A stretch of DNA of 64,000 nucleotides. It comes from Leisingera thetidis. GTDB taxonomy: Bacteria; Pseudomonadota; Alphaproteobacteria; Rhodobacterales; Rhodobacteraceae. Below are positions 10,063 through 19,145 of the stretch, one piece after another. The position numbers and the translations under genes were made by a program. Location: the NCBI RefSeq assembly GCF_025857195.1, contig NZ_CP109787.1:1925501-1989500 (forward strand), in the 5' to 3' direction. The stretch's first letter is position 1. Every line of letters begins with the position of its first letter. Below the pieces are notes generated by a model. The model searched no databases. It saw nothing but the letters and a program-made list of their open reading frames with translations, and had not been told where the DNA came from.

Positions 10063-11328
10063 ATGAAAGACAATGAAAACATCCCCGCCGTGATGGCGGA
10101 GCTTGGCAAACGTGCAAAGCAAGCGGCGCAAACACTGGCCACGGCCAGTTCTGAGCGCAAACATGCCGCCTTGATCGGCGCTGCCGATGCGGTCTGGAGC
10201 CGCCGGGCGGAGATCATCGCCGCAAACGAAAAGGACCTTGAATTCGGCCGCGGCAAGGGGCTGTCGGACGCGATGATGGACCGGCTGATGCTGGACGAAT
10301 CCCGCATCCAGGGCATCGTCGACGGCCTGCGCGCGGTGGCTGAGCAGGGCGACCCGGTCGGCGAGGTGATGGAGGAGTGGGTACAGCCCAGCGGCCTCAG
10401 GATCCAGCGCGTCCGCACGCCGCTTGGCGTGATCGGCGTGATCTATGAAAGCCGCCCCAACGTGACCGCCGACGCCGGCGCGCTGTGCCTGAAATCCGGC
10501 AATGCGGTGATCCTGCGCGGCGGCTCCGAAAGCTTCCATTCCAGCCAGGCGATCCATGCCTGCCTGGCCGAGGGCCTGAAATCCGCCGGCCTGCCGGAAG
10601 AGGCCGTGCAGCTGGTGCCGACCCGGGACCGTGCCGCGGTGCAGGAGCTGCTGACCATGACGGAGTATGTCGACGTCATAGTGCCGCGCGGCGGCAAAGG
10701 CCTCGTCGGGCTGGTGCAGCGCGAGGCACGGGTGCCGGTCTTTGCCCATCTGGAGGGCATCGTGCACATCTACCTCGACAAGGCTGCCGATCCGCAAAAG
10801 GCACTGGACGTGGTGCTGAACGCCAAGACCCGCCGTACCGGCATCTGCGGTGCGGCGGAATGCCTGCTGATCCATCAGGATATCGCAGACACCCTGGGCA
10901 AGGCGGTGCTGGAGATGCTGTCCGGCGCCGGCGTGGAAATCCGCGCAGAAGCGGGCCTGCCCGGGCCTGGTGGCATGGTTGCGGCCAGCGCTGAGGATTG
11001 GGGCAAGGAATACCTGGATTCGATCATTGCGGCCAAACAGGTCGCGGACATTGACGAGGCGATCCGGCACATCCGCACGCATCATTCCCAGCACACTGAT
11101 TGCATCATCACCGAAGACGAGGCCGCGGTGCAGAAGTTCTTTGCGGAACTCGACAGCGCCATCCTGATGCACAATGCCTCGACCCAGTTTGCCGACGGCG
11201 GTGAATTCGGCATGGGCGCGGAAATCGGCATTGCCACCGGCAAGATGCACGCGCGCGGGCCCGTCGGCGCCACCCAGCTCACCAGCTTCAAATACCTGGT
11301 GCGCGGCAACGGCACCACCCGCGCCTGA
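10063..11328 (+). CDS. proA: Glutamate-5-semialdehyde dehydrogenase (gamma-glutamyl phosphate reductase)
   Basis: The second proline-synthesis enzyme, NADPH-dependent, reduces the unstable ProB product. From the ATG at 10063 (MKDNENIP) it has 421 residues. The aldehyde-dehydrogenase fold shows [14 protein letters not shown] (cofactor strand), [11 protein letters not shown] and the catalytic Cys262 in [10 protein letters not shown]. Later family motifs are HTDCIITED and [15 protein letters not shown]. The frame is open upstream to 10024, but those residues are not conserved. It completes the obgE-proB-proA run and ends at a strong bidirectional terminator. Confidence 0.97.
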   Translation: MKDNENIPAVMAELGKRAKQAAQTLATASSERKHAALIGAADAVWSRRAEIIAANEKDLEFGRGKGLSDAMMDRLMLDESRIQGIVDGLRAVAEQGDPVGEVMEEWVQPSGLRIQRVRTPLGVIGVIYESRPNVTADAGALCLKSGNAVILRGGSESFHSSQAIHACLAEGLKSAGLPEEAVQLVPTRDRAAVQELLTMTEYVDVIVPRGGKGLVGLVQREARVPVFAHLEGIVHIYLDKAADPQKALDVVLNAKTRRTGICGAAECLLIHQDIADTLGKAVLEMLSGAGVEIRAEAGLPGPGGMVAASAEDWGKEYLDSIIAAKQVADIDEAIRHIRTHHSQHTDCIITEDEAAVQKFFAELDSAILMHNASTQFADGGEFGMGAEIGIATGKMHARGPVGATQLTSFKYLVRGNGTTRA

Positions 11329-11341
11329 CTAGCCGCAATGC

Positions 11342-11368
11342 AAAACGCCGGGCATTTTGCCCGGCGTT
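11342..11368. terminator. Bidirectional terminator between proA and chpT
   Basis: The near-perfect palindrome AAACGCCGGGC...GCCCGGCGTTT has A on one side and T on the other, so it can end both convergent transcripts (proA plus, chpT minus). Confidence 0.85.
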
Positions 11369-11390
11369 TCTTGGCAGATGCTGCTGCAGA

Positions 11391-11987
11391 TCAGAACTGC
11401 AGCGTAATCTTCTCCAGGTTCTGCTCCAGCCGGACGGTACGGTCCGCTTCCCTGGCGGCCTCCGGCAGCAGCGCGAACTGGACCAGTGCCGGGGTGATTT
11501 CGGCGTTCGAGGTGCCGCCGCTGACCCGCGCCCAGAGCTCGTCATCCACGTTCAGCTTGCTGCCTTCGCCCATCACGGTCCACTTGCCGCCGGCACAGAA
11601 AATCTTGATTGTTCCGCCATAGGGCAGGGCGGATTCGAGGCATAGCGCCGCCAATAGCGACAGGCGCGCCTCGCTGCGGGTGCAGCCCTCAAGCGGCGAC
11701 CACTGGTACTTGATCCGGCCGCCCCTGCTGATGTCCTCCAGCACCGACATCACTTCGGCGCGGCCCATCTGCTGGTCGCCTGAAGCCCCGAAGGCAATGC
11801 GGAAGAAACGGATGCGGGCGTTGGCATTGGCCACACTGTCAGAAATCAGTTCCAGCTCCGGTCCGGACATGCTGCCTGCCATTCCAAGCAGTTCCAACCC
11901 GTTGTTGATGGCACCGACGGGGCTGATCAAATCATGGCAGATCCGAGACCCTACCAATGCGGCCAGATTGGCGTTATCTACACCCAT
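11391..11987 (-). CDS. chpT: Histidine phosphotransferase ChpT of the CckA-CtrA phosphorelay
   Basis: ChpT moves phosphate from the hybrid kinase CckA to the response regulators CtrA and CpdR. In Rhodobacterales this relay controls motility, gene transfer agents and quorum-dependent traits. From the ATG at 11987 it has 198 residues. The phosphoacceptor is His18 in RICHDLISPVGAI, followed by NNGLELL and a four-helix dimerisation segment. The C-terminal half is a degenerate ATPase-like domain (SLLAALCLESALPYGG...). The frame is open to 12056, but those residues are not family-like. It is divergent from the DUF3553 gene with only 34 bases between them, so they share a promoter region. Confidence 0.93.
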   Translation of the reverse strand: MGVDNANLAALVGSRICHDLISPVGAINNGLELLGMAGSMSGPELELISDSVANANARIRFFRIAFGASGDQQMGRAEVMSVLEDISRGGRIKYQWSPLEGCTRSEARLSLLAALCLESALPYGGTIKIFCAGGKWTVMGEGSKLNVDDELWARVSGGTSNAEITPALVQFALLPEAAREADRTVRLEQNLEKITLQF

Positions 11988-12021
11988 AACTAATACTTCC
12001 TCCGAACTGGGCCATCCGCAA

Positions 12022-12204
12022 ATGAATGACCTCAACGCTATATTGGCCCCCGGCATGTTCGTGCGGCACCCTGATCACCCTGAATGGGGCGTCGGTCAGG
12101 TGCAGTCGAACGCGGGCGGCAAGATCACCGTAAATTTCCCGGATCAGGGAAAGCTTGTGATTGACGGAGCGCGTGTCTCCCTTATTCCCGTCTTTGATCC
12201 ATAA
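12022..12204 (+). CDS. DUF3553 small protein
   Basis: A 60-residue protein beginning MNDLNAILAPGMFVRHPDHPEWGVGQVQS. The sequence FVRHPDHPEWGVGQVQS...KITVNFPDQGKLVID matches the small DUF3553 family, predicted to be a compact beta-barrel like the CarD/UvrD-associated modules that contact nucleic acid or polymerase. Length and start are fixed by an ATG at 12022. It is transcribed divergently from chpT. Function is unknown. Confidence 0.85.
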   Translation: MNDLNAILAPGMFVRHPDHPEWGVGQVQSNAGGKITVNFPDQGKLVIDGARVSLIPVFDP

Positions 12205-12311
12205 CGGTTTATGAAGGGTTAACGTACTCCCTCAAATTTGCCTGAATTGCTGCGCGTTCTTTGCCCTATTGCCGGGATGCGCTCAAGCCTGAACGACGCA
12301 AAGGTGACTGA

Positions 12312-13073
12312 ATGCCTGACCGCCCTCCGGAATTTTCCGTGAAAATTGCCGAAACGGAAGCTGAACTGCGCGCCGCGCAAGCCCTGCGCTATGATGTGTT
12401 TGTGCGGGAGCTTGGCGGCGGCGGCGAAATGGTTGATCACGAAGCGGGGCTGGAGCAAGACCGGTTCGACCGGTATTTCGATCATATGCTGGTGACCGAT
12501 GAGACCAATCGCCAGGTGGCGGGCGTCTACCGGTTGCTGCGGGATGACCAGGCGGCCAGGGCCGGGCAGTTCTATTCCGAAGACGAATACGATCTGAGTG
12601 TTCTGAAATCCTCGGGCCGCAAGCTGCTGGAGCTGGGGCGGTCGTGCCTGCATGCTGACTACCGGGGCGGGACTGCGATGTTCCACCTGTGGTCCGGGCT
12701 GGCAGAATATGTGGCACAGCACCGGATCGAAGTGCTGTTCGGGGTGGCCAGTTTTCATGGCACCGACCTGCAGGCGCTGACCAACCCGCTGGCAATGCTG
12801 CATCACAACCACTTGGCGCCGCGGGAATTGAGAGTGCGGTCAAAAGTGTTTCAAAACATGGATTTGATCGGAGAAGGCGATCTGGACCGCAAGCGCGCCA
12901 TGGTGGACACCCCCGCATTGATCAAAGCCTATCTGCGGCTTGGCGGCTTTGTCGGTGAAGGTGCCTTTGTCGACCATGATTTCAATACCACGGATGTCTG
13001 CCTGATCCTGGATACCGCGCGGATGAACGCGCGGCAGCGCAGGATTTATGCCGGAGGGCGCGGCCGGGAATGA
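12312..13073 (+). CDS. olsB: Ornithine N-acyltransferase (lyso-ornithine lipid synthesis)
   Basis: OlsB attaches a 3-hydroxyacyl chain from acyl-ACP to the alpha-amino group of ornithine, the first step to phosphorus-free ornithine lipids. The 253-residue protein has the GNAT-like fold of this family: QALRYDVFVRELGG, DHMLVTDETNRQVAGVYRLL, LELGRSCLHADYRGG (acyl-carrier contact region), FGVASFHGTD and a C-terminal FVDHDFNTTDVCLIL. The olsA start codon overlaps its stop (ATGA), so the two are coupled. Ornithine lipids are abundant in roseobacters and often rise under phosphate limitation, but no Pho box is evident. Confidence 0.93.
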   Translation: MPDRPPEFSVKIAETEAELRAAQALRYDVFVRELGGGGEMVDHEAGLEQDRFDRYFDHMLVTDETNRQVAGVYRLLRDDQAARAGQFYSEDEYDLSVLKSSGRKLLELGRSCLHADYRGGTAMFHLWSGLAEYVAQHRIEVLFGVASFHGTDLQALTNPLAMLHHNHLAPRELRVRSKVFQNMDLIGEGDLDRKRAMVDTPALIKAYLRLGGFVGEGAFVDHDFNTTDVCLILDTARMNARQRRIYAGGRGRE

Positions 13074-13900
13074 GTGTCAGCTGGCAAAGTGACGAAGCGC
13101 CTGATCGCATCCGTATCGATGCCCTGGGCTGGGGGTTGGTGCTGCTGCGCGGGCTGCCGCTGGCGGTGCTGGTTTTCGGCGGGCTGCTGGTTCTGCTGTC
13201 CTTGCGGCTGGTGGAGAAGCCGATGTGCGGGGTGCAGCGTCCGGTCACGCCGTTCATCACCCAGTTCGTCTGCCGAAACGCGTTCCGCATTCTCGGCATC
13301 AGATACAGGGTCCGAGGAACGCTGATGCGCCGGCACGGGCCGGTGGTCGCCAATCATTCCTCCTGGCTGGACATTTTTGCCTTGAACGCGCGCAAGCGGA
13401 TCTATTTCGTGTCCAAGGCCGAGGTCGCGGCATGGCCGGGTATCGGCTGGCTGGCCCGCGCCACGGGCACGGTCTTCATCGAACGGAACCCCAAGAAGGC
13501 CAGGGAGCAGGCAGCCCTTTTCGAGCAAAGGCTGCTCGCCGGGCACAAACTGCTGTTCTTCCCGGAAGGCACGTCCACCGATGGTTTGCGGGTTTTACCT
13601 TTTAAAACAACGCTATTCGCGGCTCTCTTCACTGACGGGCTGCGGGAGCAGCTGCATGTTCAGCCAGTTTCGGTCGTCTATCATGCCCCCGAGGGAGCTC
13701 CCGCCCGCCTGTATGGCTGGTGGGGAGACATGGACTTCGGCCCGCATCTCCTCAAGATCCTTTCCATCCGCCGGCAGGGATCGGTTGAACTGATCTATCA
13801 CCAGCCGCTGAAAGCGGCGGATTTCCCGGACCGCAAAGCCCTGGCCGCCCGGGCCGAACAGGCGGTGCGCACAGGACACCAGAACGCATTGAAGGCCTGA
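13070..13900 (+). CDS. olsA: Lyso-ornithine lipid O-acyltransferase (PlsC-type)
   Basis: A 276-residue membrane-bound acyltransferase with the PlsC motifs. Block I NHSSWLD (His and Asp catalytic) is near residue 92, a later basic block is IERNPKK, and block III is FPEGTSTDG near 163. A hydrophobic segment (about 22-45) anchors it to the inner membrane. Overlap with olsB by 4 bases makes O-acylation of lyso-ornithine lipid the most likely job. Sequence alone cannot exclude activity on lysophosphatidic acid. Confidence 0.9.
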   Translation: MSVSWQSDEAPDRIRIDALGWGLVLLRGLPLAVLVFGGLLVLLSLRLVEKPMCGVQRPVTPFITQFVCRNAFRILGIRYRVRGTLMRRHGPVVANHSSWLDIFALNARKRIYFVSKAEVAAWPGIGWLARATGTVFIERNPKKAREQAALFEQRLLAGHKLLFFPEGTSTDGLRVLPFKTTLFAALFTDGLREQLHVQPVSVVYHAPEGAPARLYGWWGDMDFGPHLLKILSIRRQGSVELIYHQPLKAADFPDRKALAARAEQAVRTGHQNALKA

Positions 13901-13936
13901 AAGCGGCGGGCGCGCGCGTTTTCTCCTGATCTGCTC

Positions 13937-13965
13937 TTGTCAGCCGGCAATAACTGCTCTATGAG
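13937..13965 (+). promoter_or_regulatory. Probable promoter of rpsB-tsf
   Basis: TTGTCA (13937-13942), a 17-base spacer and TATGAG (13960-13965) form a good sigma-70 promoter. The resulting leader of about 120 bases before rpsB has GC-rich hairpin potential, for example AGGGG...CCCCT-type pairing around 14002-14020, and could mediate S2 autoregulation. Confidence 0.6.
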
Positions 13966-14091
13966 CGCGCCTACGAACCCGCAGGCGGGGTTTGGCCTGA
14001 TCAGGGGAGACATCCCTGACGGACCGCCGGTTGGAGCATCCGCTCTAGATAACCCCCGCCGAGGATAGAAACCGGAAAAGGAAAGAATAGC

Positions 14092-14865
14092 ATGGCTCTT
14101 CCCGAGTTCACCATGCGTCAGCTGCTGGAAGCTGGCGTTCACTTCGGCCACCAGACTCAGCGCTGGAACCCGCGCATGTCGCCGTTCATCTATGGCGCGC
14201 GCAACGGCATCCACATCATGGACCTGACCCAGACTGTTCCGATGCTGGACCAGGCGCTGCAGGTTGTCCGTGACACCGTCGCCAAAGGCGGCCGCGTCCT
14301 GTTCGTCGGCACCAAGCGCCAGGCAGCCGGCCCGATCGCCGAAGCGGCTGAGAAATCCGCTCAGTACTTCATGAACCACCGCTGGCTCGGCGGCACCCTG
14401 ACCAACTGGAAAACCGTTTCCCAGTCGATCAACCGCCTGAAGGAAATCGATGAGAAAATGGCGGGCGGCGCCGAAGGCCTGACCAAGAAAGAGCGTCTGG
14501 GCATGGAACGCGACCAGGAGAAGCTGCAGGCCTCCCTGGGCGGCATCCGCGAAATGGGCGGCGTGCCGGACCTGCTGTTCGTCATCGACGTGAAAAAAGA
14601 AGCGCTGGCCATCGCCGAAGCCAAGAAACTGGGCATCCCGGTTGTGGCTGTGGTCGACACCAACTGCTCCCCCGACGGCGTCGACTTCATCATCCCCGGC
14701 AACGACGACGCATCGCGCGCCATCTCGCTGTACTGCGACCTGGTTGCCCGTGCAGCCCTGGACGGCATGTCGGCCCAGCTGGGTGCCGCAGGCGTTGACC
14801 TGGGCGCGCTGGAAGAAGCACCGGCAGAAGAAGCCGTTGCTGAAGAAGCAGCCGCCGAAGCCTGA
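14092..14865 (+). CDS. rpsB: 30S ribosomal protein S2
   Basis: A 257-residue S2 that joins the small subunit late in assembly and contacts S1. Typical sequences are [56 protein letters not shown] and [18 protein letters not shown]. After about residue 233 there is an Ala/Glu-rich acidic tail ([17 protein letters not shown]), a common alphaproteobacterial feature. The leader is long and tsf follows 79 bases later, the classical S2-EF-Ts operon. Confidence 0.98.
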   Translation: MALPEFTMRQLLEAGVHFGHQTQRWNPRMSPFIYGARNGIHIMDLTQTVPMLDQALQVVRDTVAKGGRVLFVGTKRQAAGPIAEAAEKSAQYFMNHRWLGGTLTNWKTVSQSINRLKEIDEKMAGGAEGLTKKERLGMERDQEKLQASLGGIREMGGVPDLLFVIDVKKEALAIAEAKKLGIPVVAVVDTNCSPDGVDFIIPGNDDASRAISLYCDLVARAALDGMSAQLGAAGVDLGALEEAPAEEAVAEEAAAEA

Positions 14866-14944
14866 TCCGTCCTGTCACGGAACTGGCATGCGGGGCAGGG
14901 TATCACCTGCCCCAAATCCGTTTTTGAATTGAGGAGAGCCTAAG

Positions 14945-15820
14945 ATGGCAATCACTGCAGCACTCGTGAAAGAACTGCGCGACTCCACCGGCGCGGGCAT
15001 GATGGACGCGAAAAAAGCCCTGACCGAAACCGGCGGCGACATGGAGGCCGCGGTTGACTGGCTGCGCACCAAGGGCCTGGCCAAGGCGGCCAAGAAATCC
15101 GGCCGCACCGCCGCCGAAGGCTTGGTGGCCGTTGTTGTCGAGGGCAACAAGGGCGTTGCCGTCGAAGTGAACTCGGAAACCGACTTTGTTGCCAAGAATG
15201 CCGACTTCCAGAAGATGGTTGGCAGCATCGCCACTGCCGCCCTGGGCGCCGCAGATGTCGACGCGCTGAACGCAGCCGATCTGGGCGGCAAGACCGTTGC
15301 CGAGACCCTGACCGACAAGATCGCCACCATCGGGGAAAACATGTCGCTGCGCCGCATGGAGAAACTGGAAGGCGAGACCGTGGTCTCCTACGTCCACAAT
15401 GCGGCCACCGCAGGCATGGGCAAGATCGGCGTTCTGGTTGCAATGAACGGCGGCGACGAAACCATCGGCAAGCAGGTAGCCATGCACATCGCAGCCGTGA
15501 ACCCGGCCGCGCTCTCCGAAGCAGACATGGATGCTGCTGTGGTGGAGAAGGAAAAGCAGGTCCAGATGGACATCGCCCGTGAATCCGGCAAGCCGGAGCA
15601 GGTGATCGAGAAAATGATCGAAGGCCGCATGAAGAAATTCGTGGCCGAGTCGACCCTGCTTAACCAGCAGTTCGTGGTGAACCCGGACCTGACCGTCGAA
15701 GCGGCAGCCAAGGAAGCCGGCGCCACCATCACCGGCTTTGTCCGCGTGGAAGTCGGCGAAGGCATCGAAGTCGAGAAAGAAGACTTTGCAGCAGAAGTGG
15801 CCAAGGCCGCTCAGGGCTGA
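14945..15820 (+). CDS. tsf: Translation elongation factor Ts
   Basis: EF-Ts exchanges GDP for GTP on EF-Tu. The 291-residue protein has the N-terminal UBA-like domain ([20 protein letters not shown], about 7-55), the TDFVAKN motif that contacts EF-Tu (about residues 80-86) and the dimerisation region. A GAGGAG site lies 5 bases before the ATG. It ends the rpsB-tsf operon at a strong terminator. Confidence 0.98.
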   Translation: MAITAALVKELRDSTGAGMMDAKKALTETGGDMEAAVDWLRTKGLAKAAKKSGRTAAEGLVAVVVEGNKGVAVEVNSETDFVAKNADFQKMVGSIATAALGAADVDALNAADLGGKTVAETLTDKIATIGENMSLRRMEKLEGETVVSYVHNAATAGMGKIGVLVAMNGGDETIGKQVAMHIAAVNPAALSEADMDAAVVEKEKQVQMDIARESGKPEQVIEKMIEGRMKKFVAESTLLNQQFVVNPDLTVEAAAKEAGATITGFVRVEVGEGIEVEKEDFAAEVAKAAQG

Positions 15821-15841
15821 CGTGTCCTGCAATGCAATGTG

Positions 15842-15873
15842 AAAACCGGCGGGTTATGCCCGCCGGTTTTTTT
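15842..15873 (+). terminator. Terminator of rpsB-tsf
   Basis: The perfect 12-pair stem AAAACCGGCGGG/CCCGCCGGTTTT with loop TTATG is followed by further T residues, 21 bases after the tsf stop. Confidence 0.9.
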
Positions 15874-16307
15874 CTGTCCCGTGCCCGGCCTGCTGCTGAA
15901 GCTGATGCCAGATGCCGCAATATGAACCGGCCATTGAGTCAGAGGTGCGTTGCAAGGAGAAATACGAGGGGCCCCATTGATGGGGATGGATGGAGCCCCT
16001 CTGATATCGGAACAGGGCGCGGATCAATACGCGCCTATTCCCGACCGGGCAGGAGAGCCTTGAAATCGCAAGGGTCGTTACCCAAAGTTCCTTGGCCAAA
16101 GCCACCACTCACGGAACATGTGCAACATGCATTTAATTCTCCCTGAGCGGTAGTATAGAATTCCATACTTTCGACGCGCCTTGATATCTGCCGGCAGCCT
16201 GTGCAGTGGCCGCATGGACATGCGCCGGAACAAGACTGCCAGAAACTGAAAAGTGAGTAATATTCAGTAACCTATCTCGGATACTTAAGAGAGGATCCGC
16301 GGCTGTC
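15874..16307. other. Intergenic region between tsf terminator and luxR 3' end
   Basis: This 434-base stretch holds no convincing gene. Open frames on both strands overlap the tsf terminator or lack ribosome-binding sites and family-like sequence. The part from about 16120 to 16300 is richer in A/T than the surroundings. It contains the 18-base near-palindrome AGTATAGAATTCCATACT (16152-16169), listed separately. Confidence 0.6.
16152..16169. promoter_or_regulatory. 18-base near-palindrome, possible operator
   Basis: AGTAT-a-GAATTC-c-ATACT is a dyad with a single mismatched pair. Its size and symmetry resemble LuxR-type (lux box) or other dimeric-regulator operators. It lies about 140 bases beyond the luxR stop codon with no gene start next to it, so its target, if any, is unclear. 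Confidence 0.3.
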
Positions 16308-17063
16308 CTATGTGTCCATCACATACATCTGATTGTGCAGCGCGGCTTTCAGAACGGCCTGCGCAGTGGTCTCGACAGCGAGGGATTCACGGGCCAGGCG
16401 CAAATGTTTTTCAATCGTTGCGGGTGTCAATTCCATCAGCAGCGCAATGTCCTGAGTGGTTTTTCCGTCGCCGACCCATTGCAGCACTTCGCGCTGGCGT
16501 TTGGTGAGGCTGCGGTTCGGCGCGGTGTAGGGCAGGGTGAGGATTTTCAGATGGGCGACATTGTTCATCAGCACGATGTCATCACCGCATTCCTGCCACA
16601 GCGCATCCACCTTTTCCTGGCTGATGCCAGCCTGTGCCGCCAGCGAGATTGCCCCCTTGTACCGGTTGGATGCGGAATAGAAGCTGATGGTATAGCCTGC
16701 GTTCATGTCCAGCTGGCGGTTGAACTCATGGACCTTCTGGGCCTCCGGCGTCAGGGTTCCGGTGGCCGCCATCTCCTGGACAATGCGCCAGCTTCCAGCG
16801 CCTTCATTCTCCAGCGCCCAGCGGAGCATCGGCGCCGACAAATAAAGCCCCTTGTGCAGAAAGCCGTTCAGATATTCGCTTTTGTGGTTGGACAGGATGA
16901 CAAAATCCTCCGGATCCCCCAGCGACGTTTCCGTCTTGTATCGGGTGTAGCCGTAGATCAGCCTGTCAAACCCGAATTCGGCCATTTGCTGAACATGCCC
17001 GTGCCACAGCTCCTCAAGGCTTTGCGCGCCGCACACAAAGTTCAGGTACTTCTTCACCTTCAT
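16308..17063 (-). CDS. LuxR family regulator with autoinducer-binding domain (LuxR solo)
   Basis: A 251-residue transcription factor. Residues about 15-170 form an autoinducer-binding domain and 184-246 a LuxR-type helix-turn-helix ([22 protein letters not shown]...[22 protein letters not shown]). No luxI-type synthase lies in the window. In the ligand pocket the usual Trp57, Tyr61 and Asp70 of AHL receptors align with Tyr64, Phe68 and Ala77, while Pro71 (Pro78) and Trp85 (Trp92) are kept. An AHL may therefore not be the ligand. It starts inside the aroQ stop (ATGA overlap), so it is co-translated with aroQ. A divergent serine hydrolase lies on the far side of aroQ. Confidence 0.9.
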   Translation of the reverse strand: MKVKKYLNFVCGAQSLEELWHGHVQQMAEFGFDRLIYGYTRYKTETSLGDPEDFVILSNHKSEYLNGFLHKGLYLSAPMLRWALENEGAGSWRIVQEMAATGTLTPEAQKVHEFNRQLDMNAGYTISFYSASNRYKGAISLAAQAGISQEKVDALWQECGDDIVLMNNVAHLKILTLPYTAPNRSLTKRQREVLQWVGDGKTTQDIALLMELTPATIEKHLRLARESLAVETTAQAVLKAALHNQMYVMDT

Positions 17064-17509
17064 GCCGCGCCGGCCTCTTTCAGATGGGCCGCCAACGCAT
17101 CCAGTGCCAGCAGATAGCCTTGCGGCCCGAAGCCGCAGATCTGCCCCAGCGCCACCTTGGCGATATAAGAGGCATGGCGGAATGGCTCGCGGGCATGAAT
17201 GTTGGAGAGATGCACTTCAACCGACGGAATTTCAACGGAAATCAGCGCATCCATCAGCGCAATGGACGTGTGGGTATAGGCGCCGGCGTTGAGGATGATA
17301 CCCTGATGCTGTCCCTTGGCCGCATGAATCGCGTCGATCAAAGCACCTTCATGATTTGATTGCAGGCAGGTTGCGTCCAAGCCAAGCCTCTTGGCGTGGG
17401 CGGCACAGGCCTGTTCCACCATTGCCAGTGTGACCGACCCGTAGATCTCTGGCTGCCGGGTGCCAAGCAGGTTCAAATTGGGGCCGTTCAAAACCAGAAT
17501 ACTCGTCAT
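17060..17509 (-). CDS. aroQ: Type II 3-dehydroquinate dehydratase
   Basis: AroQ dehydrates 3-dehydroquinate to 3-dehydroshikimate in the shikimate pathway. From the ATG at 17509 ([20 protein letters not shown]) it has 149 residues, the normal size of the dodecameric type II enzyme. Active-site features are visible: Tyr23 in [17 protein letters not shown], and His in [17 protein letters not shown]. An upstream ATG at 17539 is possible but adds non-conserved residues. Overlap of its stop with luxR shows a two-gene operon, an unusual pairing of a metabolic enzyme with a quorum-type regulator. Confidence 0.93.
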   Translation of the reverse strand: MTSILVLNGPNLNLLGTRQPEIYGSVTLAMVEQACAAHAKRLGLDATCLQSNHEGALIDAIHAAKGQHQGIILNAGAYTHTSIALMDALISVEIPSVEVHLSNIHAREPFRHASYIAKVALGQICGFGPQGYLLALDALAAHLKEAGAA

Positions 17510-17864
17510 CAGGCATATGTCCTTGCTGTCCTTCGGCATAAACTTCTAAGGCAATTCCATTCCGAAAGCGAATACACAAAAACAGGTGATTGGGAAAAAT
17601 TCCGGTTTCGGGAAATAGGGTTGCGGAGCCGGCGGATGCGGAAGCGGACCGGCGGCACAAATATTAATCCGGCAGCCCCGGAATTTCCCGGCGCCCGTTT
17701 CCGGAGTAAAACATTCGCAAAACAGCTCCGGGCGAGATGCCAATTCACACTCGGCAATGGCTTTGCAATCGCACGTATTTTGCTCGACCTTGCCATCACC
17801 GCACCGCAATATGCCGGAAAGGCGCGGCGCGGCAGGCCGGCCTGCCAGATTGAAGGAGGCCGGG
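17510..17864. other. Divergent intergenic region aroQ / serine hydrolase
   Basis: This 355-base region between the starts of aroQ (minus) and the serine hydrolase (plus) must hold both promoters. It includes an A/T-richer stretch at about 17545-17620. I see no clear -35/-10 pair, riboswitch or small gene. The frames that cross it run into the flanking genes and look like shadows. Confidence 0.5.
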
Positions 17865-19076
17865 ATGGAGCTGGACCGTCTGGAACGGATGAGAACGTGG
17901 CAGCAGCGTTACGTGAATCAGAAAAAATACCCCGGCAGCGTGCTGCTGCTTCATTCCGGCGGCTCGGAAATGTACTTTCACAGCGCCGGCCTGCGGAACA
18001 TTGAAGAAAACCTGCCCTTCACCCGCGACACGCTGGTGCGGCTTTTTTCGATGACCAAACCTGTGACATCGGTTGCCATGATGATCCTGCTGGAGCGCGG
18101 GCTATTCCATCTGGATGCTCCCGTCAGCGAATTTATTCCCGGGTACAGCAACATGCAGGCACTGGTGCCGGGCGCCACCTCGATTGACCAGACAGAGCCG
18201 AGCCGCAGCCCGACGCTGCACCAGTTGCTGACCCACACCAGCGGGCTGAGCTACCCGTTCAATCCAGGTTTTGTGCCGGAGGCCATGGACAAGGAAGGCC
18301 TGCTGTTCAGACCGGATCAGGGGCCGCTGGCCGGGATGGTTTCGCGGCTGGCAGAGCTGCCGCTGGCCTTTCAGCCTGGATCACGTTGGGAATATTCCGT
18401 TGCAACCGATGTGCTGGGCCGTGTCATCGAAGTTGTCTCGGGCAGGACGCTGGAGCAGTTTCTGACTGCGGAAATCTTTGAGCCCTTGGGCATGAAGGAA
18501 ACCGGGTTCAGGGTGCCAGGCGGGGCAGGGAACCGGTTTGCCTCTCTCTACACGCCTCTGGCCGGCGACGCGATGGTGCTCGGCGCCGCCGAACCCTCCA
18601 CGGAAAGCCTGCGCCTGACAGACAGTTATGCCGGCTCTCCTTTTGCGCAGGCAGATATGCAGTCCGGCGGCGGCGGGCTGATCGGTACAATCGACGACTA
18701 CATGAAATTCGCCGAGATGCTCAGGCACCGCGGCCGCTATGGAGAAGGCTTGATCATCAGCCCTCAAATTGCTGATTTCATGATGAAAAATCACCTCAAG
18801 GGCGACATCGCCTCATTGGGGCCGCAAAGCTTTGCGGAACAGCCGATGGAGGGAATGGGTTTCGGCCTCGGCGGTGCTGTGGTACTGGACCCGGCGCAGG
18901 CGCGCTGCCCGGGATCAGCCGGGGATTTCAGCTGGGGCGGCATTGCGTCGACGTTTTTCTGGGTGGACAGGACACTGGACATCTCGGTGGTATTCCTGAC
19001 CCAGCTGGCGCCCTCCAGTTCCTACCCGTCGCGGCCGGAGCTTAAGGCACTGGTGCATGGCGCGGTATCGGGATGA
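17865..19076 (+). CDS. Serine hydrolase of the class C beta-lactamase / family VIII esterase type
   Basis: A 403-residue enzyme with the penicillin-binding-protein-like fold. The catalytic SxxK is S62-M-T-K65 (LFSMTKPVTSVAMM) and the second motif Tyr is Tyr177 (WEYSVATD). A conserved HTSGL lies at about 124-128, and the C-terminal motif region is GDFSWGGIASTFFWVD. There is no signal peptide, so a cytoplasmic esterase/hydrolase is more likely than a periplasmic beta-lactamase. The start at 17865 is set by AAGGAGG at 17853-17859; the frame is open further upstream without a ribosome-binding site. tesB follows about 70 bases later. The substrate is unknown. Confidence 0.88.
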   Translation: MELDRLERMRTWQQRYVNQKKYPGSVLLLHSGGSEMYFHSAGLRNIEENLPFTRDTLVRLFSMTKPVTSVAMMILLERGLFHLDAPVSEFIPGYSNMQALVPGATSIDQTEPSRSPTLHQLLTHTSGLSYPFNPGFVPEAMDKEGLLFRPDQGPLAGMVSRLAELPLAFQPGSRWEYSVATDVLGRVIEVVSGRTLEQFLTAEIFEPLGMKETGFRVPGGAGNRFASLYTPLAGDAMVLGAAEPSTESLRLTDSYAGSPFAQADMQSGGGGLIGTIDDYMKFAEMLRHRGRYGEGLIISPQIADFMMKNHLKGDIASLGPQSFAEQPMEGMGFGLGGAVVLDPAQARCPGSAGDFSWGGIASTFFWVDRTLDISVVFLTQLAPSSSYPSRPELKALVHGAVSG

Positions 19077-19145
19077 CTTCCAACTGCCGGGGTTCCGGTT
19101 AAGATGAACAGCCTGCGAACGGCCAGACCATAGGATCCGCTGCCC

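Noticed and set aside
15832..16146. 104-codon plus-strand frame after tsf
   Set aside because: Its start overlaps the tsf terminator hairpin and its translation resembles no protein family.
16308..17063. Complete luxI/luxR quorum-sensing system
   Set aside because: No LuxI-type synthase gene is found on either side. The regulator is a solo within the window.
17865..19076. Beta-lactamase conferring antibiotic resistance
   Set aside because: The fold motifs are present, but there is no signal peptide, and the second and third motifs fit esterase-like family members better.
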